Shown one piece after another: positions 53,548-64,000 of a stretch of 64,000 bases of DNA. The DNA comes from Rhodeus uyekii (Eukaryota > Chordata > Actinopteri > Cypriniformes > Acheilognathidae): assembly GCA_037043235.1 (NCBI GenBank), contig JAWRVZ010000075.1, positions 241,001-305,000 on the forward strand, in the 5' to 3' direction. Under the pieces are notes generated by a model that searched no databases, had not been told where the DNA came from, and was given only the letters and a program-made list of their open reading frames with translations. A program made the position numbers and the translations under genes. Each line of letters opens with the position of its first letter. The stretch's first letter is position 1.

Positions 53548-55018
53548 CATCTTTCTATTACCCATCCATCCATCCATCAATCCGTCTGTCTATCTATTGC
53601 CCATCCATCCATCTGTCTATCAATTGCACATCCATCCATCCATCTGTCTATCTATTGCCCATATATCCATCTGTCTATCTATTGCACATCCATCTGTCTA
53701 TCTATTGCACATCCATCTGTCTATCTATTGCACATCCATCCATCCATCTATCTGTCTGTCTATCTATTGCACATCCATCCATCCATCTGTCTATTGCACA
53801 TCCATCCATCCATCCATCTATCTGTCTGTCTATCTTTCTGTCTATCTATTGCCCATCCATCCATCTATCTATGTCTATCTATTGACCATCCTTCCATCCA
53901 TCTGTCTATCTATTGCCCATCCTTCCATCTGTCTATCTATTGCACATCCATCCATCCATCTGTCTATCTATTGCACATCCATCTGTCTATCTATTGCACA
54001 TCCATCCATCTATCTGTCTGTCTATCTATTGCACATCCATCCATCCATCTGTCTATCTATTGCACATCCATCCATCCATCCATCTATCTGTCTGTCTATC
54101 TTTCTGTCTATCTATTGCCCATCCATCCATCCATCTATCTGTCTGTCTATCTTTCTGTCTATCTATTGCCCATCCTTCCATCTGTCTGTCTATCTATTGC
54201 CCATCCATCCATCTGTCTATCTATTGCAAATCCATCCATCCACCCATCTGTCTATCTATTGCAAATCCATCCATCCATCCGTCTGTCTATCTATTGCCCA
54301 TCCATCCATCTGTCTATCTATTGCAAATCCATCCTTCCATCCATCTGTCTATCTATTGCCCATCCTTCCATCCGTCTGTCTATCTATTGCCCATCCATCC
54401 ATCCATCTGTCTATCTATTGCAAATCCATCCATCCATCCATCTGTCTATCTATTGCAAATCCATCCATCTGTCTATCTATTGCACATCCATCCATCTGTC
54501 TATCTATTGCACATCCATCCATCCATCTGTCTATCTATTGCAAATCCATCCATCCATCTGTCTATCTATTGCAAATCCATCCATCCATCCATCTGTCTAT
54601 CTGTCTGTCTATCTATTGCACATCCATCTGTCTGTCTATCTATTGCACATCCATCCATCCATCCATCCATCTGTCTATCTATTGCACATCCATCCATCCA
54701 TCTGTCTATCTATTGCACATCCATCCATCCCTCCATCTGTCTATCTATTGCACATCCATCCATCCATCTGTCTATCTATTGCAAATCCATCCATCTGTCT
54801 ATCTATTGCAAATCCATCCATCTGTCTATCTATTGCACATCCATCCATCTATCTGTCTATCTATTGCACATCCTTCCATCCATCCATCTATCTGTCTGTC
54901 TGTCTATCTATTATCCATCCATCCATCCATTGCCCATCCATCCATCCATACATCTATCTGTCTGTCTATCTATTGCCCATCCATCCATCCATCTATCTCT
55001 CCATCCATCCATCCTGAG
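53548..55018. repeat. 1.47-kb minisatellite built on CCAT/CTGT/CTAT
   Basis: Repeats of the form CTGTCTATCTATTGCACAT followed by two to five CATC units, with GCCCAT and GCAAAT variants of the last part. Because CATC, TGTC and TATC repeats lack stops on the + strand, all three frames are open for hundreds of codons (up to 480) as Ser/Ile/His/Pro-rich strings. These are not genes. Confidence 0.95.
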
Positions 55019-55534
55019 ATGTTGTTTCTATCCAGCTGATTTGAGGACTTTAATAACACTTTTTTTAATGTGAGCGGAAGCATCAGAACTCAATCAGTCA
55101 TCAGTAATCGAATTACAACCATCACTTCATCACTCCATACTGATACAGATTCATATATTCATTCATCATTTTTACGCTTCATGATATCAACTCATTTTAT
55201 GCGTGATGAACAAATGTCTTATCTCCAGGCTGCGATCGGTGCGTGGACATATTTCCCAGCATGCCTTCTGCCTAGACAGAAGTGTTGGGAGCCCCCTGTG
55301 GGTTTGACAGTCGCCCCCACTGCGTCCGCGGCCGTTTGAATGGGATTATGGGTAAATGAAGAGGCGCTCTGGAGGAAACGGTTAAGAGGATTTGGGTGTG
55401 TTATTAGCCATATGTGGAGGGATTCGATGGATTCAGAGCTCGTTTGAGCGGCACACGCAGAGATCTGACACGTTCCTCTCCATCACGTGTGTTTACAGCA
55501 ACACTGGACCGCACAGGTTTAAACCTGTATACAC
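55019..55534. other. Unique non-coding sequence
   Basis: Includes a GC-rich patch (55215-55350) and no supported gene. Confidence 0.5.
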
Positions 55535-56384
55535 TACCATTCAAAGTTTGACATCGGTAAGAATTTTTAATGGTTTTCAAAAAGAAATCCCTTCTGCTCA
55601 CCAAGGCCGCATTTATTAGATGATAAATACAGTAAAACAGTGTAATATTATATCAGTGTAAAACAGCTGTTTTCTATGTGAATATATAGTAAAGTGTCAT
55701 TTATTCCTGTGATTAAAGCTGAATTTATTAGATGATAAATACAGTAAAACAGTGTAATATTATATCAGTGTAAAACAGCTGTTTTTATGTGAATATATAG
55801 TAAAGTGTCATTTATTCCTGTGATTAAAGCTGAATTTATTAGATGATAAATACAGTAAAACAGTGTAATATTATATCAGTGTAAAACAGCTGTTGTGAAT
55901 GTATAGTAAAGTGTCATTTATTCCTGTGATTAAAGCTGAATTTATTAGATGATAAATACAGTAAAACAGTGTAATATTATATCAGTGTAAAACAGCTGTT
56001 TTCTATGTGAATATATAGTAAAGTGTCATTTATTCCAGTGATTAAAGCTGAATTTATTAGATGATAAATACAGTAAAACAGTGTAATATTATATCAGTGT
56101 AAAACAGCTGTTTTCTATGTGAATATATAGTAAAGTTTCATTTATTCCTGTGATTAAAGCTGAATTTATTAGATGATAAATACAGTAAAACAGTGTAATA
56201 TTATATCAATGTAAACCCTTAATTTTCTGGATTTTTTTATTAAAAGAAGATTTTTTGATTATATTCATTTATTTAGAATATAAAACTTTTGTTAGATTAT
56301 AAATTATTATAAATGTCTTTACTGTCACTTGTTTATCCTTTCTTTAAAATAAAGAAATAAATCTTACTGACAACAAACAGTAAT
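55535..56384. mobile_element. MITE with six-fold internal 112-bp expansion
   Basis: Starts ACTACCATTCAAAGTTTGAC...GGTAAGAATTTTTAATG and ends AAATAAATCTTACTGACAAC with AAACAGTA, the inverted ends of a dispersed fish MITE (inverted motif TCTTACTGAC). Inside, a segment beginning GATGATAAATACAGTAAAAC recurs at 55619, 55731, 55842, 55948, 56060 and 56172 (spacings 112, 111, 106, 112, 112). Non-coding. Confidence 0.7.
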
Positions 56385-58262
56385 GTTTTTTTTTTATAAA
56401 GTATAAAATATAATGTTTCCAGCATGATCTCAGATCTCTTTAATGATTTTTCCAGCAATGACATTAAATTTAGAGCCACCAATTAAAGCCGGTTTTAGGA
56501 AAGAAATCACACGTCAGATCTTTTTAATATCTTTATTGTTTTTCCTAGACAGACGTGCAATTAAACAGAGATTTTCGCTAACATCTCTTTTTCAGAAGTT
56601 TCTACTGACAATCCCACGATTTTCAGAAGAAACTGCTCTCGCTTGCAAAATTTGTCATCAAAAGTTATAGATCTCAGTATAAAATCAAACATTTCTCATC
56701 AAAGTCTCCTAAAAAGAACTGATCTGAGCTACTGTTAGCTATGTGTATAGCTATGTGCTATTAACGTTTGTATGTCTAGATGGTGTTTTTTAATGTGCTT
56801 TATGATAAACCATGTGCAAATTAATAGGTCGAAACCAGCCGAGTGAAGGCGGGGTCATTTGCATATTCATGAATCCACGAATACTAAATGAGGCAAGGGT
56901 GTACAGTCACATTCAAGCTATTTTAAGGCATGCATAAAAAAGGTTTAAATGTGTAATTTTGTTGATCAAAGATGCGTTTTAAATGATTGACTGCAGAGGG
57001 ACTTAAACTATTGACTCATTTTCAGTTCTTATAATAATTTTATTGACATCTTGATACTTCAATTAAACGGAGCTGAGAACTCAGTGAACTCTTCTCTTGG
57101 ATGTAAAAGACCCTAAAACCTTACTCAGAAACTTACATGAGAGATCTTGTTAATATCACTTTCATATTTATGAAGGTCACACAAAAAAATGGTGTCGGAT
57201 TTAACTTTGAAACAATTTTCACAAGTAATTACAAAGAAACAAGTAACACTAAATTTTGAAGTAGAACTGATATAATAATGTACTGATATAATGATTTCAT
57301 GTAAAATAATCGGTTTTATTTCAAACTTAAAAACTTAAGTTAAAACTTAAAATAATTTAACGACATTTATTCAAACCTGTTCTTTTAATATGTACTAATA
57401 TATACGTTTTATTTTTAGACTTTCACTTTTCATTTAATTTGAAGTTTTAGTAATTTAGTTTTTTGTCAACTGTATTAATTTTGGTTTTGCTTTAAATATT
57501 TAAATTTATTTTTCATTTAGTTTTGTTATTAACTTAAGGCATTTCTAATTTTCAAGTTTTTTTAAAGTTTGTTTAATAGTATAAAAATGGTAAAAGTTTA
57601 ATACATTTTCTAAAATTTTATTTTATTTCAGTTTTGTATCAAGTATTGCTCAAAAATCTGATTCATCGATTAATAATTTTACTGACACAAACTTCACTAA
57701 AGAAATTAGTGTATTATTTAATTAGTGTATGATTTACACAAATAGTTACAAAGAAACAAGTAAAACAATGAATTTTGAAGTAGAAATACTGATGTTTTTC
57801 ACATAAAATAAACTTTGTTTGATTTAAAACAAACAAACAATATATATATATATACATTTTTTTTAAACAAATTGTTTTATGTATACTATATTAAGTATAC
57901 TGTATAGAATATATTAATCGTATTTATTATTATTTTGAATAACATTTTATATTTAGACTTTATTTTCAGTTAAATTTGAGTAATTTTGTTGTGATTTTGT
58001 TAACTGTATAAATTTTTGTTTTGCTTTGCGTTAAATATTTCTATTTAGCTTTAATTTAGTTTCATTTTAGTTTGTAGTATTTCAACTTATTTAAACTAAT
58101 TGCCAAGGCAACATTTCTCATAGTTCTTTTGGTGCAAAACTTCAACAAACAACCGATTCATCAACTCATAATTTTACCAGCACAAAATAAATCAGTGTTT
58201 GATTTACAATTCTCACTCAGAAATTACTAGTACATTTTCACAAATAATTACAACGTGAAAAT
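56385..58262. other. AT-rich sequence with dispersed T-rich repeats
   Basis: Two related T-rich blocks (about 57390-57560 and 57940-58110) share TTTTGTTAACTGTATAAATTT-like and GTTTTGCTTTAAATATTT motifs. The second ends in TTGCCAAGGCAACATTTCTC. They look like copies of one dispersed repeat. A segment near 56840 has ATTTGCATATTCATGAAT. No gene. Confidence 0.45.
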
Positions 58263-58960
58263 TTGAATGTGAAAGAGATAAAACGTCATCCAGTGATCTT
58301 GTTTTATTCACAACATCGGTTGTTTTTTCCCGTGTGTGAAGGTTTGAAGGTCAAGCCGTGTGTCGTTCTGGATTATCTGGGAAAGCACCTTGTGTCTGTA
58401 ACGTCTTCCGGGGATTCATCACTTCCTGTGGCCGTTCTCTTTGAAGTGTGCGCATCACTTCCTGCAGGCATTGATAAGAGAGAGAGATGATTCTCCTCTG
58501 CTTTCGGCCGGTGGAAGGGAGACTCATATCTCCCAGGCTTTGACGTGGAGGATAATTGAATTGTGTTTGTCTGAAGTCGCGGATGAGCTTGTTTCACTCG
58601 CGGGGTCAGTCGAGGGAAACGGTGCACTTGAGTGTTAAACGCTTCCCAGAACAACTTTATCCAGTCGCCGGATGCTTGTTTACTCACGATAAGTCTCTGA
58701 ACATTCGCTGATAACTCCGGATCTGATGTTCGCCGTTCAGGTTGACGTGTTGGATGTTTTCCAAAATGTTATCCGAGATGATAATGGTATCTTGGAAAAA
58801 AAGGGAGAAGAGGGAAGATTGAGTTGTTCAGTCGACGTGGGCCTCGACACAAAAACAAGACGTTTAGTCTTCGTGCTTTGAGTTTTTAAAGAGGATCCAG
58901 AGATACTAGTTCAGTCCAAAAAATAAATGTTCTGTCAACATGTCGTCCTTTTTAACATTC
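58263..58960. other. GC-richer unique block, no gene recognised
   Basis: Repeat-free, with overlapping open frames on both strands and no recognisable domain. Candidate conserved non-coding DNA at most. Confidence 0.35.
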
Positions 58961-59085
58961 ATGCATTTATCAGACGCTTTCATCTAAAGTGACTTGCATT
59001 GCTAACAAGAAACACACTTGCTTTCCCTGGGAATCGAACCCTTGACCTTGGAGTTGCAAGCGCCATTTGAGCTCCAGGAAAGCGG
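58961..59085 (-). mobile_element. tRNA-derived SINE, copy 3 (minus)
   Basis: ATTTATCAGACGCTTTCATC, CTTTCCCTGGGAATCGAACC (complement of the B box, about 59029-59041) and GACCTTGGAGTTGCAAGCGC match the copies at 45512 and 52680. Confidence 0.65.
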
Positions 59086-59840
59086 ACTGACATTGGCTGA
59101 CTGACTAAAAGTTATAAAAATGACAAAAACACACCACAAAATTGCTAAAACTTTAAATTAAAATGTAAATCTAATTCAAATTAATAAAAAAATCTTTAAA
59201 CATGCAGTATATCAATAATACTGTTATAACACTTATTATATTAGTTGTATTTATTATTATTATTTATTTAATTATACATAATCATTTTTATTAATTATTA
59301 TGAATTATTATTATTACTTTTTTATTATTTTTTATTGGAATAAAGCTAAAAGGAAATCATCATTAGACTAAACTTAAACTAAATGAAAATTATAAATGTT
59401 GCTTTGCCAACCAACTGAAACAAATTTACATTGAGGCACTAAAATTACAAAGTGGAAACAAATAAACTCTAAAACTGACGTAAAAATAAATTACACCTAA
59501 AAGGAAATATAAAAAAAGATATTAATAAAGAATAACAAAATCACAAAAAATGTGTAGGAAGTTTTGAAAATATGTATAAAAAAGCTAATAAAAAATGAAA
59601 AAAACTTGCATATAAATAATAAATAATACTAAATATATAATAGTAATAGCTGTAAAATAATACTTAAAAAACTGGCACATATTGACGCTCCATATTTGAA
59701 GTCAATAAGATTTGAAGGTTTAAATACTTTCTCTTATTGTAGTTGAATGTGGAGAATCACTATCGGGTAAATTCTTGAGGAGTTAAAACATTGCTTTCTT
59801 TGTTTTTAAGTGTTTAGGACAGTTGATTTCATTCTTCACC
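59086..59840. other. AT-rich non-coding sequence
   Basis: Contains ACTTAAACTAAATGAAAAT and AAATGTTGCTTTGCCAA (59368-59415), matching the dispersed repeat near 2785. No gene. Confidence 0.5.
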
Positions 59841-60352
59841 TTAAAGGGGATTATGCAAAATTATTATTATTCTATTATGCAAAGTATATTTTTATACTTC
59901 ACTATTATGATATAATTATGTGTCGGCAGTGTGTGCAAATCCACCCACTCCGTTTCTTATTTTCCCCATAAATCTGAAATATGACAGTGTTTCAAAATGA
60001 GCACTCATGATGATGAAGAACTGCAGTGTCATGTGAGTGTGAGTGTGACTGCGACAGCGATAGAGATAAATAATCAAAAGCAAACAGATTATTCGTGAGA
60101 GTATCCGATGCAGGAGCTGTAAAGGCACAGCCCTCTTCTGGAAAAGGGGGCGGAGCAACAGCAGCTCATTTGCATTTAAAGACACATGCATGAAAACAAC
60201 ACGTTTCTCCTTCCACTCAAAAATGGGCATTTACAACATGGTATAATAAATGATCTATGGGGTATTTTGAGCTGAAACTTCACAGAATCATTCTGGGGAC
60301 ACTGAGACTTATATTACAATACGTGAAAAGTGGCTCAATTGGTCCCCTTTAA
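59841..60352. mobile_element. TTAA-flanked piggyBac-like MITE
   Basis: Left end TTAAAGGGGATTATGC, right end ATTGGTCCCCTTTAA: inverted termini that both include the TTAA target typical of piggyBac-type elements. 512 bp, non-coding; the 104-codon minus frame inside is chance. It ends 23 bp before the exon at 60376. Confidence 0.7.
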
Positions 60353-60375
60353 ATAATCTGTCTGTTCTTCCACAG

Positions 60376-60545
60376 CGATCTTCACAGAGGTCCCTCATGA
60401 CATCACGGCACAGAGCGGGCAGGACGTGGAGATGGCCTGCTCGTTTCGAGGAGCGGGGTCGCCGTCCTATTCGCTGGAGATTCAGTGGTGGTACATCAGG
60501 AACCACAGAGAGTGGACGGACAAGCAGACATGGACCACCAATCAG
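60376..60545 (+). CDS. VSTM2L-like Ig V-set exon (partial gene)
   Basis: An internal exon of a V-set and transmembrane domain-containing 2-like gene. TTCTTCCACAG precedes it and CAG|GTAGAG follows. Its 170 bp hold two bases that complete a split codon, then 56 codons ending in phase 0. The product includes FTEVPHDITAQSGQDVEMAC, the B-strand cysteine of an Ig fold, then SLEIQWWYIRNHREWTDKQ with the C-strand tryptophan pair. This matches VSTM2L more closely than VSTM2A or VSTM2B, notably the WTDKQ stretch after WWY. The disulphide partner cysteine would lie in the next exon, which I do not find before 64000. The signal-peptide exon is also not identified; it may lie in the window or to its left. 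In mammals VSTM2L is a small secreted neuronal Ig protein reported to bind humanin. Confidence 0.88.
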
Positions 60546-61080
60546 GTAGAGCTGTGCATTACCCATAATTCCTCAGATCATCTGTGTTGTTGAGCAGAGA
60601 TGTGCTTTACTAAGATGCACAGATTTCACCTGCAGGACCAGAAAACGTGTAAAAACAAATCCTACAAATGGACTTTGAAGGAGAAATCTGACCCAAACCT
60701 ACAGGAACAGTTTCCCACACATGAGAATAAAGCACATAGCAACCGTCAGGAGTGACACACTTCACCTTTAACACTGGCATATAATCTGAGGCAGAGGGTT
60801 CAGTGTGTTGAGGATGAAATCTGATCCTGAAAACAAAGAGTTACATAGATCATAATCCCAGCGTTCTGTCAGCATCAGCCCTTAACCTTCACACAATTAC
60901 AGTACAGAGCCTCTAACTATCACTAACAATACACAGAACAATATGATCCGCAGCGAGCTGCTGTCACCGGCTGCAATTATGAGCCGCTTCCTCTTTCTGC
61001 CCGCGCTCGTGCCACTCACACACCGCCTGCTATTTTAAGAGTCTGAGAGAGAGAGAGGGAAGGTTCAGCAGCCTGTCCGG
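60546..61080 (+). other. Intron start, unique
   Basis: Follows the donor GTAGAG of the V-set exon. No second exon is visible. GCGAGCTGCTGTCACCGGCT to GCCCGCGCTCG (60952-61009) is GC-rich and repeat-free. Confidence 0.5.
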
Positions 61081-61595
61081 CACACACACACATACACACA
61101 TATACTTACACACACGCACATACATACTCTCACACACATGCGCACACACACACATACTCTCACACACAAACACACTCACCCACACATTCACACTCACAAA
61201 CACACACACATACACTTACACACACGGACACACATACTCTCATACACATGCACACACACAATCACACACATACTCTCACACACACAATCACCCACACACA
61301 TGTCCACACACACATACATGCATACACACATGCACACACACAATCACCCACACACATGTGCACACACACACACACACACACATAGATGCATACACACACA
61401 CACACACACTCTCACACACACAATCACCCACACACATGCGCAGACACGCGCACACACACACACACACACACACATACATGCATACACACATGCACACTCT
61501 CTCACACACACACACACACTCTCTCACACACACATACATGCACACACACACACACACATACATGCACACACACACTCACACTCATATGCACAAAC
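61081..61595. repeat. (CA)n-rich microsatellite, about 515 bp
   Basis: Imperfect CA repeats with ACTCTCACAC, ATACATGC and AATCACCCA interruptions repeated several times. All frames are open as His/Thr strings on + and Cys/Val strings on -. Not coding. Confidence 0.95.
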
Positions 61596-62310
61596 ATATG
61601 TAAACTTTAATAACCGGCTGCTAGTCAAAATAAAATACAGCAGCCACACGGTCAAATGGATAAATGTCTTTGCATTATATACACTATTAAAATAAAGGTT
61701 CTAATAGGTGGTTTCTGCAGTAATGCCATAGAAGAATCATTTTTGCTTCCCAGATTAACCTTTCAGTGTAAAAACATTTGAATCATCTAAAGAAGCTTTT
61801 TCTTCTGTAAAGACGCTTTTGTGGAAAGGAAAGAATCCACTGATGATCGATACCTATAAAGCAGCTTTATTTTTAAGAGTTTATCAAAATATCAAAGCAT
61901 GTGTCATCTGTCATCATCTATGATTTAGTCTATGACATTGAATTACATTTTTAGTGAAGTGTGTTTTATTTTCAGTTTTGGAGAGAATGGGAATGTTTTG
62001 ATTTGCCTGAGTTATGTTGTTATGTAACGGTTTTAATTGTTATGTGCGATTAAAAGACTGCATGCTGTTAATTCAGCACAAGCAGAAAGAAACGTGTTAC
62101 TGCATCAAATACACCTGCTTTATATTATTAGTGCATACAGTTATTCATAACCTGAGCATTAGCTGTACTCTTCTGACATCAAACTAACAATCAAAACGTC
62201 TAAATAACACTATATTTTATTACACTCACTGCAAACAACTGGATTTCTTTGACAATTTCAGCCATAGTTTTTATCAGGAAAATCACATTTCCATTTCAAA
62301 AAATCATTTT
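61596..62310. other. Intronic sequence with MITE-like patch
   Basis: At 61700-61885, AACCTTTCAGTGTAAAAAC, AAAGAAGC and AAGACGCTTTTGTGGAAAGG resemble a dispersed fish MITE. The rest is AT-rich unique sequence. Confidence 0.45.
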
Positions 62311-62560
62311 AGTAACACTTTACAATAAGGTTTATTAGTTAACATGATTTAAAAATGAAAAATACTTCTAAAGCATTTATTAATCTCAGTTATCTTCCAC
62401 ATTTACCAATACATTATTAAAATAATTGTCTGTTAATATTATTGAATGGTGTGAGTTATACTTTTTAACATTAGCAAACATTAATAGATACTGTAATAAA
62501 TTGGTAGTTAATGTTAGTTAATGCATTTATTAATTATTGTAAAATGTTTTTCATATTTTA
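62311..62560. mobile_element. MITE fragment (ACACTTTACAATAAGG end)
   Basis: Begins AGTAACACTTTACAATAAGG followed by TTTATTAGTTAACATG. Internal GTTAGTTAATGCATTTATTA motifs are mirrored, as in an abundant palindromic fish MITE. The right end is eroded. Confidence 0.6.
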
Positions 62561-62910
62561 TAGTGAAATGTCATAGTTTAGGATTGAAAGACTAAATCCA
62601 AGACCAAACTAGAAACATCTAAACAAAAGCAGCAAAAATGAATAATAAAGACCTAGTAAATGTTTATAAGGCGTCATATAAGAAAAACACATTTGAATCT
62701 GTTAGTTTTAATAAAACCGCTGGGACATAAAGTCTCCAAAGTTGAAGAAACACACATGTGAAGGGAGAACAGGAGAAGAGGAGAACAGGGAAAATAGAAG
62801 AACAGCAGAACAGGAGAGGATAGAGGGGTATTGATGGACTCGGGAGTCTGCAGCCGGGAACAGTCCACACAACATTAATCACAACCGGTGGAAATAACTG
62901 CAGGTTCCCG
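62561..62910. other. Intronic sequence, no gene seen
   Basis: AT-rich to 62700, then a GA-rich segment (62755-62830). The short minus-strand frames here are low complexity. Confidence 0.5.
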
Positions 62911-63246
62911 AGAGAGAGAGAGAGAGAGAGAGTCAGTGAGAGAGAGAGAGAGAGAGACAGAGGGAGAGAGAGAGTCAGTGAGAGAGAGAGACAGAGTCAG
63001 TGAGAGAGAGAGAGACAGAGGGAGAGAGAGAGAGAGTGAGTGAGAGAGTGAGTGAGAGAGAGTTAATGATAGATAGAGAGAGAGAGAGAGTCAGTGAAAG
63101 AGAGAGAGTGAGTGAGAGAGAGAGACAGAGGGAGAGAGAGACAGAAAGAGAGAGTGAGAGAGAGACAGAGGGAGAGAGTCAGTGAGAGAGAGAGTGAGTG
63201 AGAGAGAGAGAGAAAGAGAGAATGAGAGAGAGACAGAGGGAGAGAG

Positions 63247-63284
<38 letters not shown>
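62911..63284. repeat. (GA)n-rich microsatellite, about 375 bp
   Basis: GAGA runs with regular GTCAGTGAGAG, GACAGAGG and GAGTGAGTGAG interruptions. Open frames are Arg/Glu or Ser/Leu strings, not genes. Confidence 0.95.
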
Positions 63285-63287
<3 letters not shown>

Positions 63288-63433
63288 AGGACTTCCTGCT
63301 GGGAGCTGAAGATGCTCTTTAATTGGATAGAGGGATGAAAAGAAGGACATGGAGAAACTCTTGCTCACCTTTGCGTCATGTTTTATTCATGAAGGGCTGT
63401 TGCGGATCGGCGGTGGCACTTCAGATTCAAGCA

Positions 63434-63437
<4 letters not shown>

Positions 63438-63477
<40 letters not shown>
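63438..63477. repeat. (GT)n microsatellite
   Basis: About 19 uninterrupted GT dinucleotides. Confidence 0.95.
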
Positions 63478-63480
<3 letters not shown>

Positions 63481-63790
63481 TCACTCATCACTGCATTAAA
63501 CACAAATACTGTAGAGAAAATCCTGGCATGTTTCATCAGTCAAAACACATAAACTATATTTCATCAGTGTTGAGGAAAGTTACTTTGAAAAGTAATGCAT
63601 TACGATATTTAGCTACTTTTTAGGAAAAGTAATGCGTTATTTTCCTTTTGCGTTAGTTTTTCTCTTATCTTGTGTTTTGAAAATGGCGTTTCTTGAGGGA
63701 TGAGTAAATAATACAAATTTAAAGTTTAAGTAAACAATTTTAAAAGAAATACCTTGAAAATAATACCCTCATTTAAAAGAGAAAAGCATA
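63478..63790. other. Non-coding, possible MITE piece
   Basis: AAAGTTACTTTGAAAAGTAATGCATTACG and AAAAGTAATGCGTTA motifs (63568-63640) look like an inverted-repeat dispersed element. Ends undefined. Confidence 0.35.
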
Positions 63791-64000
63791 ATCTAAAGGA
63801 TTATTAGGAACACCTGTTCAATTACTGGGATTTTCACGCACAACCATTTCTAGGGTTACCAAAGAATGGTGTGAAAAGTGCAAAAATGCCTTGTTTCCAC
63901 TGTGCAGGCTGGTGGTGGTGGTGTAATGGTGTGGGGATGTTTTCTTGCAACACTTTAAGCCCCTTAGTGCCAATTGGGCATCGTTTAAATGCCACGGCCG
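63791..64000 (+). mobile_element. Internally deleted Tc1-family element, runs off the window
   Basis: Starts near CTAAAGGATTATTAGGAACA, a terminal repeat of a second Tc1 family. A short piece of the transposase helix-turn-helix follows (LLGFSRTTISRVTKEWCEKC, 63822-63881). It jumps to the catalytic-domain segment GGGGVMVWGCF (about 63912-63944), so most of the middle is missing. It is unrelated in sequence to the element at 16572. The right end lies beyond 64000. Confidence 0.75.

Noticed and set aside
53597..55073. Frames of 386-480 codons
   Set aside because: Tetranucleotide minisatellite with no stops in any + frame; no start context, splice sites or domain.
61138..61695. 185-codon His/Thr-rich frame
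   Set aside because: CA microsatellite translated in frame; not a protein.

Overview
This window is eukaryotic and reads as a teleost fish, most likely a cyprinid. It is AT-rich and dominated by transposon remnants: Tc1/mariner, pogo/Tigger-like, hAT, piggyBac-like (TTAA) MITEs, a CR1/L2-like LINE, tRNA-derived SINEs and microsatellites. The only host coding sequence I can support is one spliced exon on the + strand (60376-60545). It encodes the first half of an immunoglobulin V-set domain closely resembling VSTM2L. The rest of the window is best read as intron or flanking sequence of that gene. Almost every long open frame is an artefact of simple repeats, tandem repeats with a period divisible by three, or transposons.

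Region by region: 1-3612 is AT-rich unique sequence with no gene. From 3613 to 44203 lies a 40.6 kb head-to-tail array of 14 related units, about 2.0-4.8 kb each. A complete unit starts with one to six copies of a 48-bp hairpin repeat and a (TTA)n tract. A conserved head of roughly 700 bp follows, then a variable centre, a CA/TA microsatellite and an AT-rich tail with a block of about 13 degenerate 31-bp repeats. The unit ends in two adjacent perfect hairpins and CTCTATCTAG. The opposed 18-bp repeats near the two ends, the terminal hairpin, the internal microsatellite and the T-rich head-to-tail junctions resemble non-autonomous Helitron2/Helentron (HINE/DINE-like) elements. I propose a tandem array of such an element, not recognised from any specific described family.

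The array is a datable mosaic. A pogo-like element sits in unit 1, a hAT element with an 8-bp target duplication in unit 2, a solo LTR with a 5-bp duplication in unit 12, and a tRNA-Ser-like composite in units 9 and 11. A Tc1 element occupies the identical site in units 4 and 13, so blocks of the array were copied after these insertions.

44204-60352 is single-copy sequence with scattered mobile elements: two Tigger-like MITEs, a LINE 3' end, three tRNA SINEs, a 434/390-bp inverted repeat, a 1.47-kb tetranucleotide-based minisatellite and a MITE with a six-fold internal 112-bp expansion. A TTAA-flanked MITE ends 23 bp before the vstm2l-like exon. 60546-64000 is the following intron, with large CA and GA microsatellites and, at the right edge, an internally deleted Tc1 element that runs out of the window.
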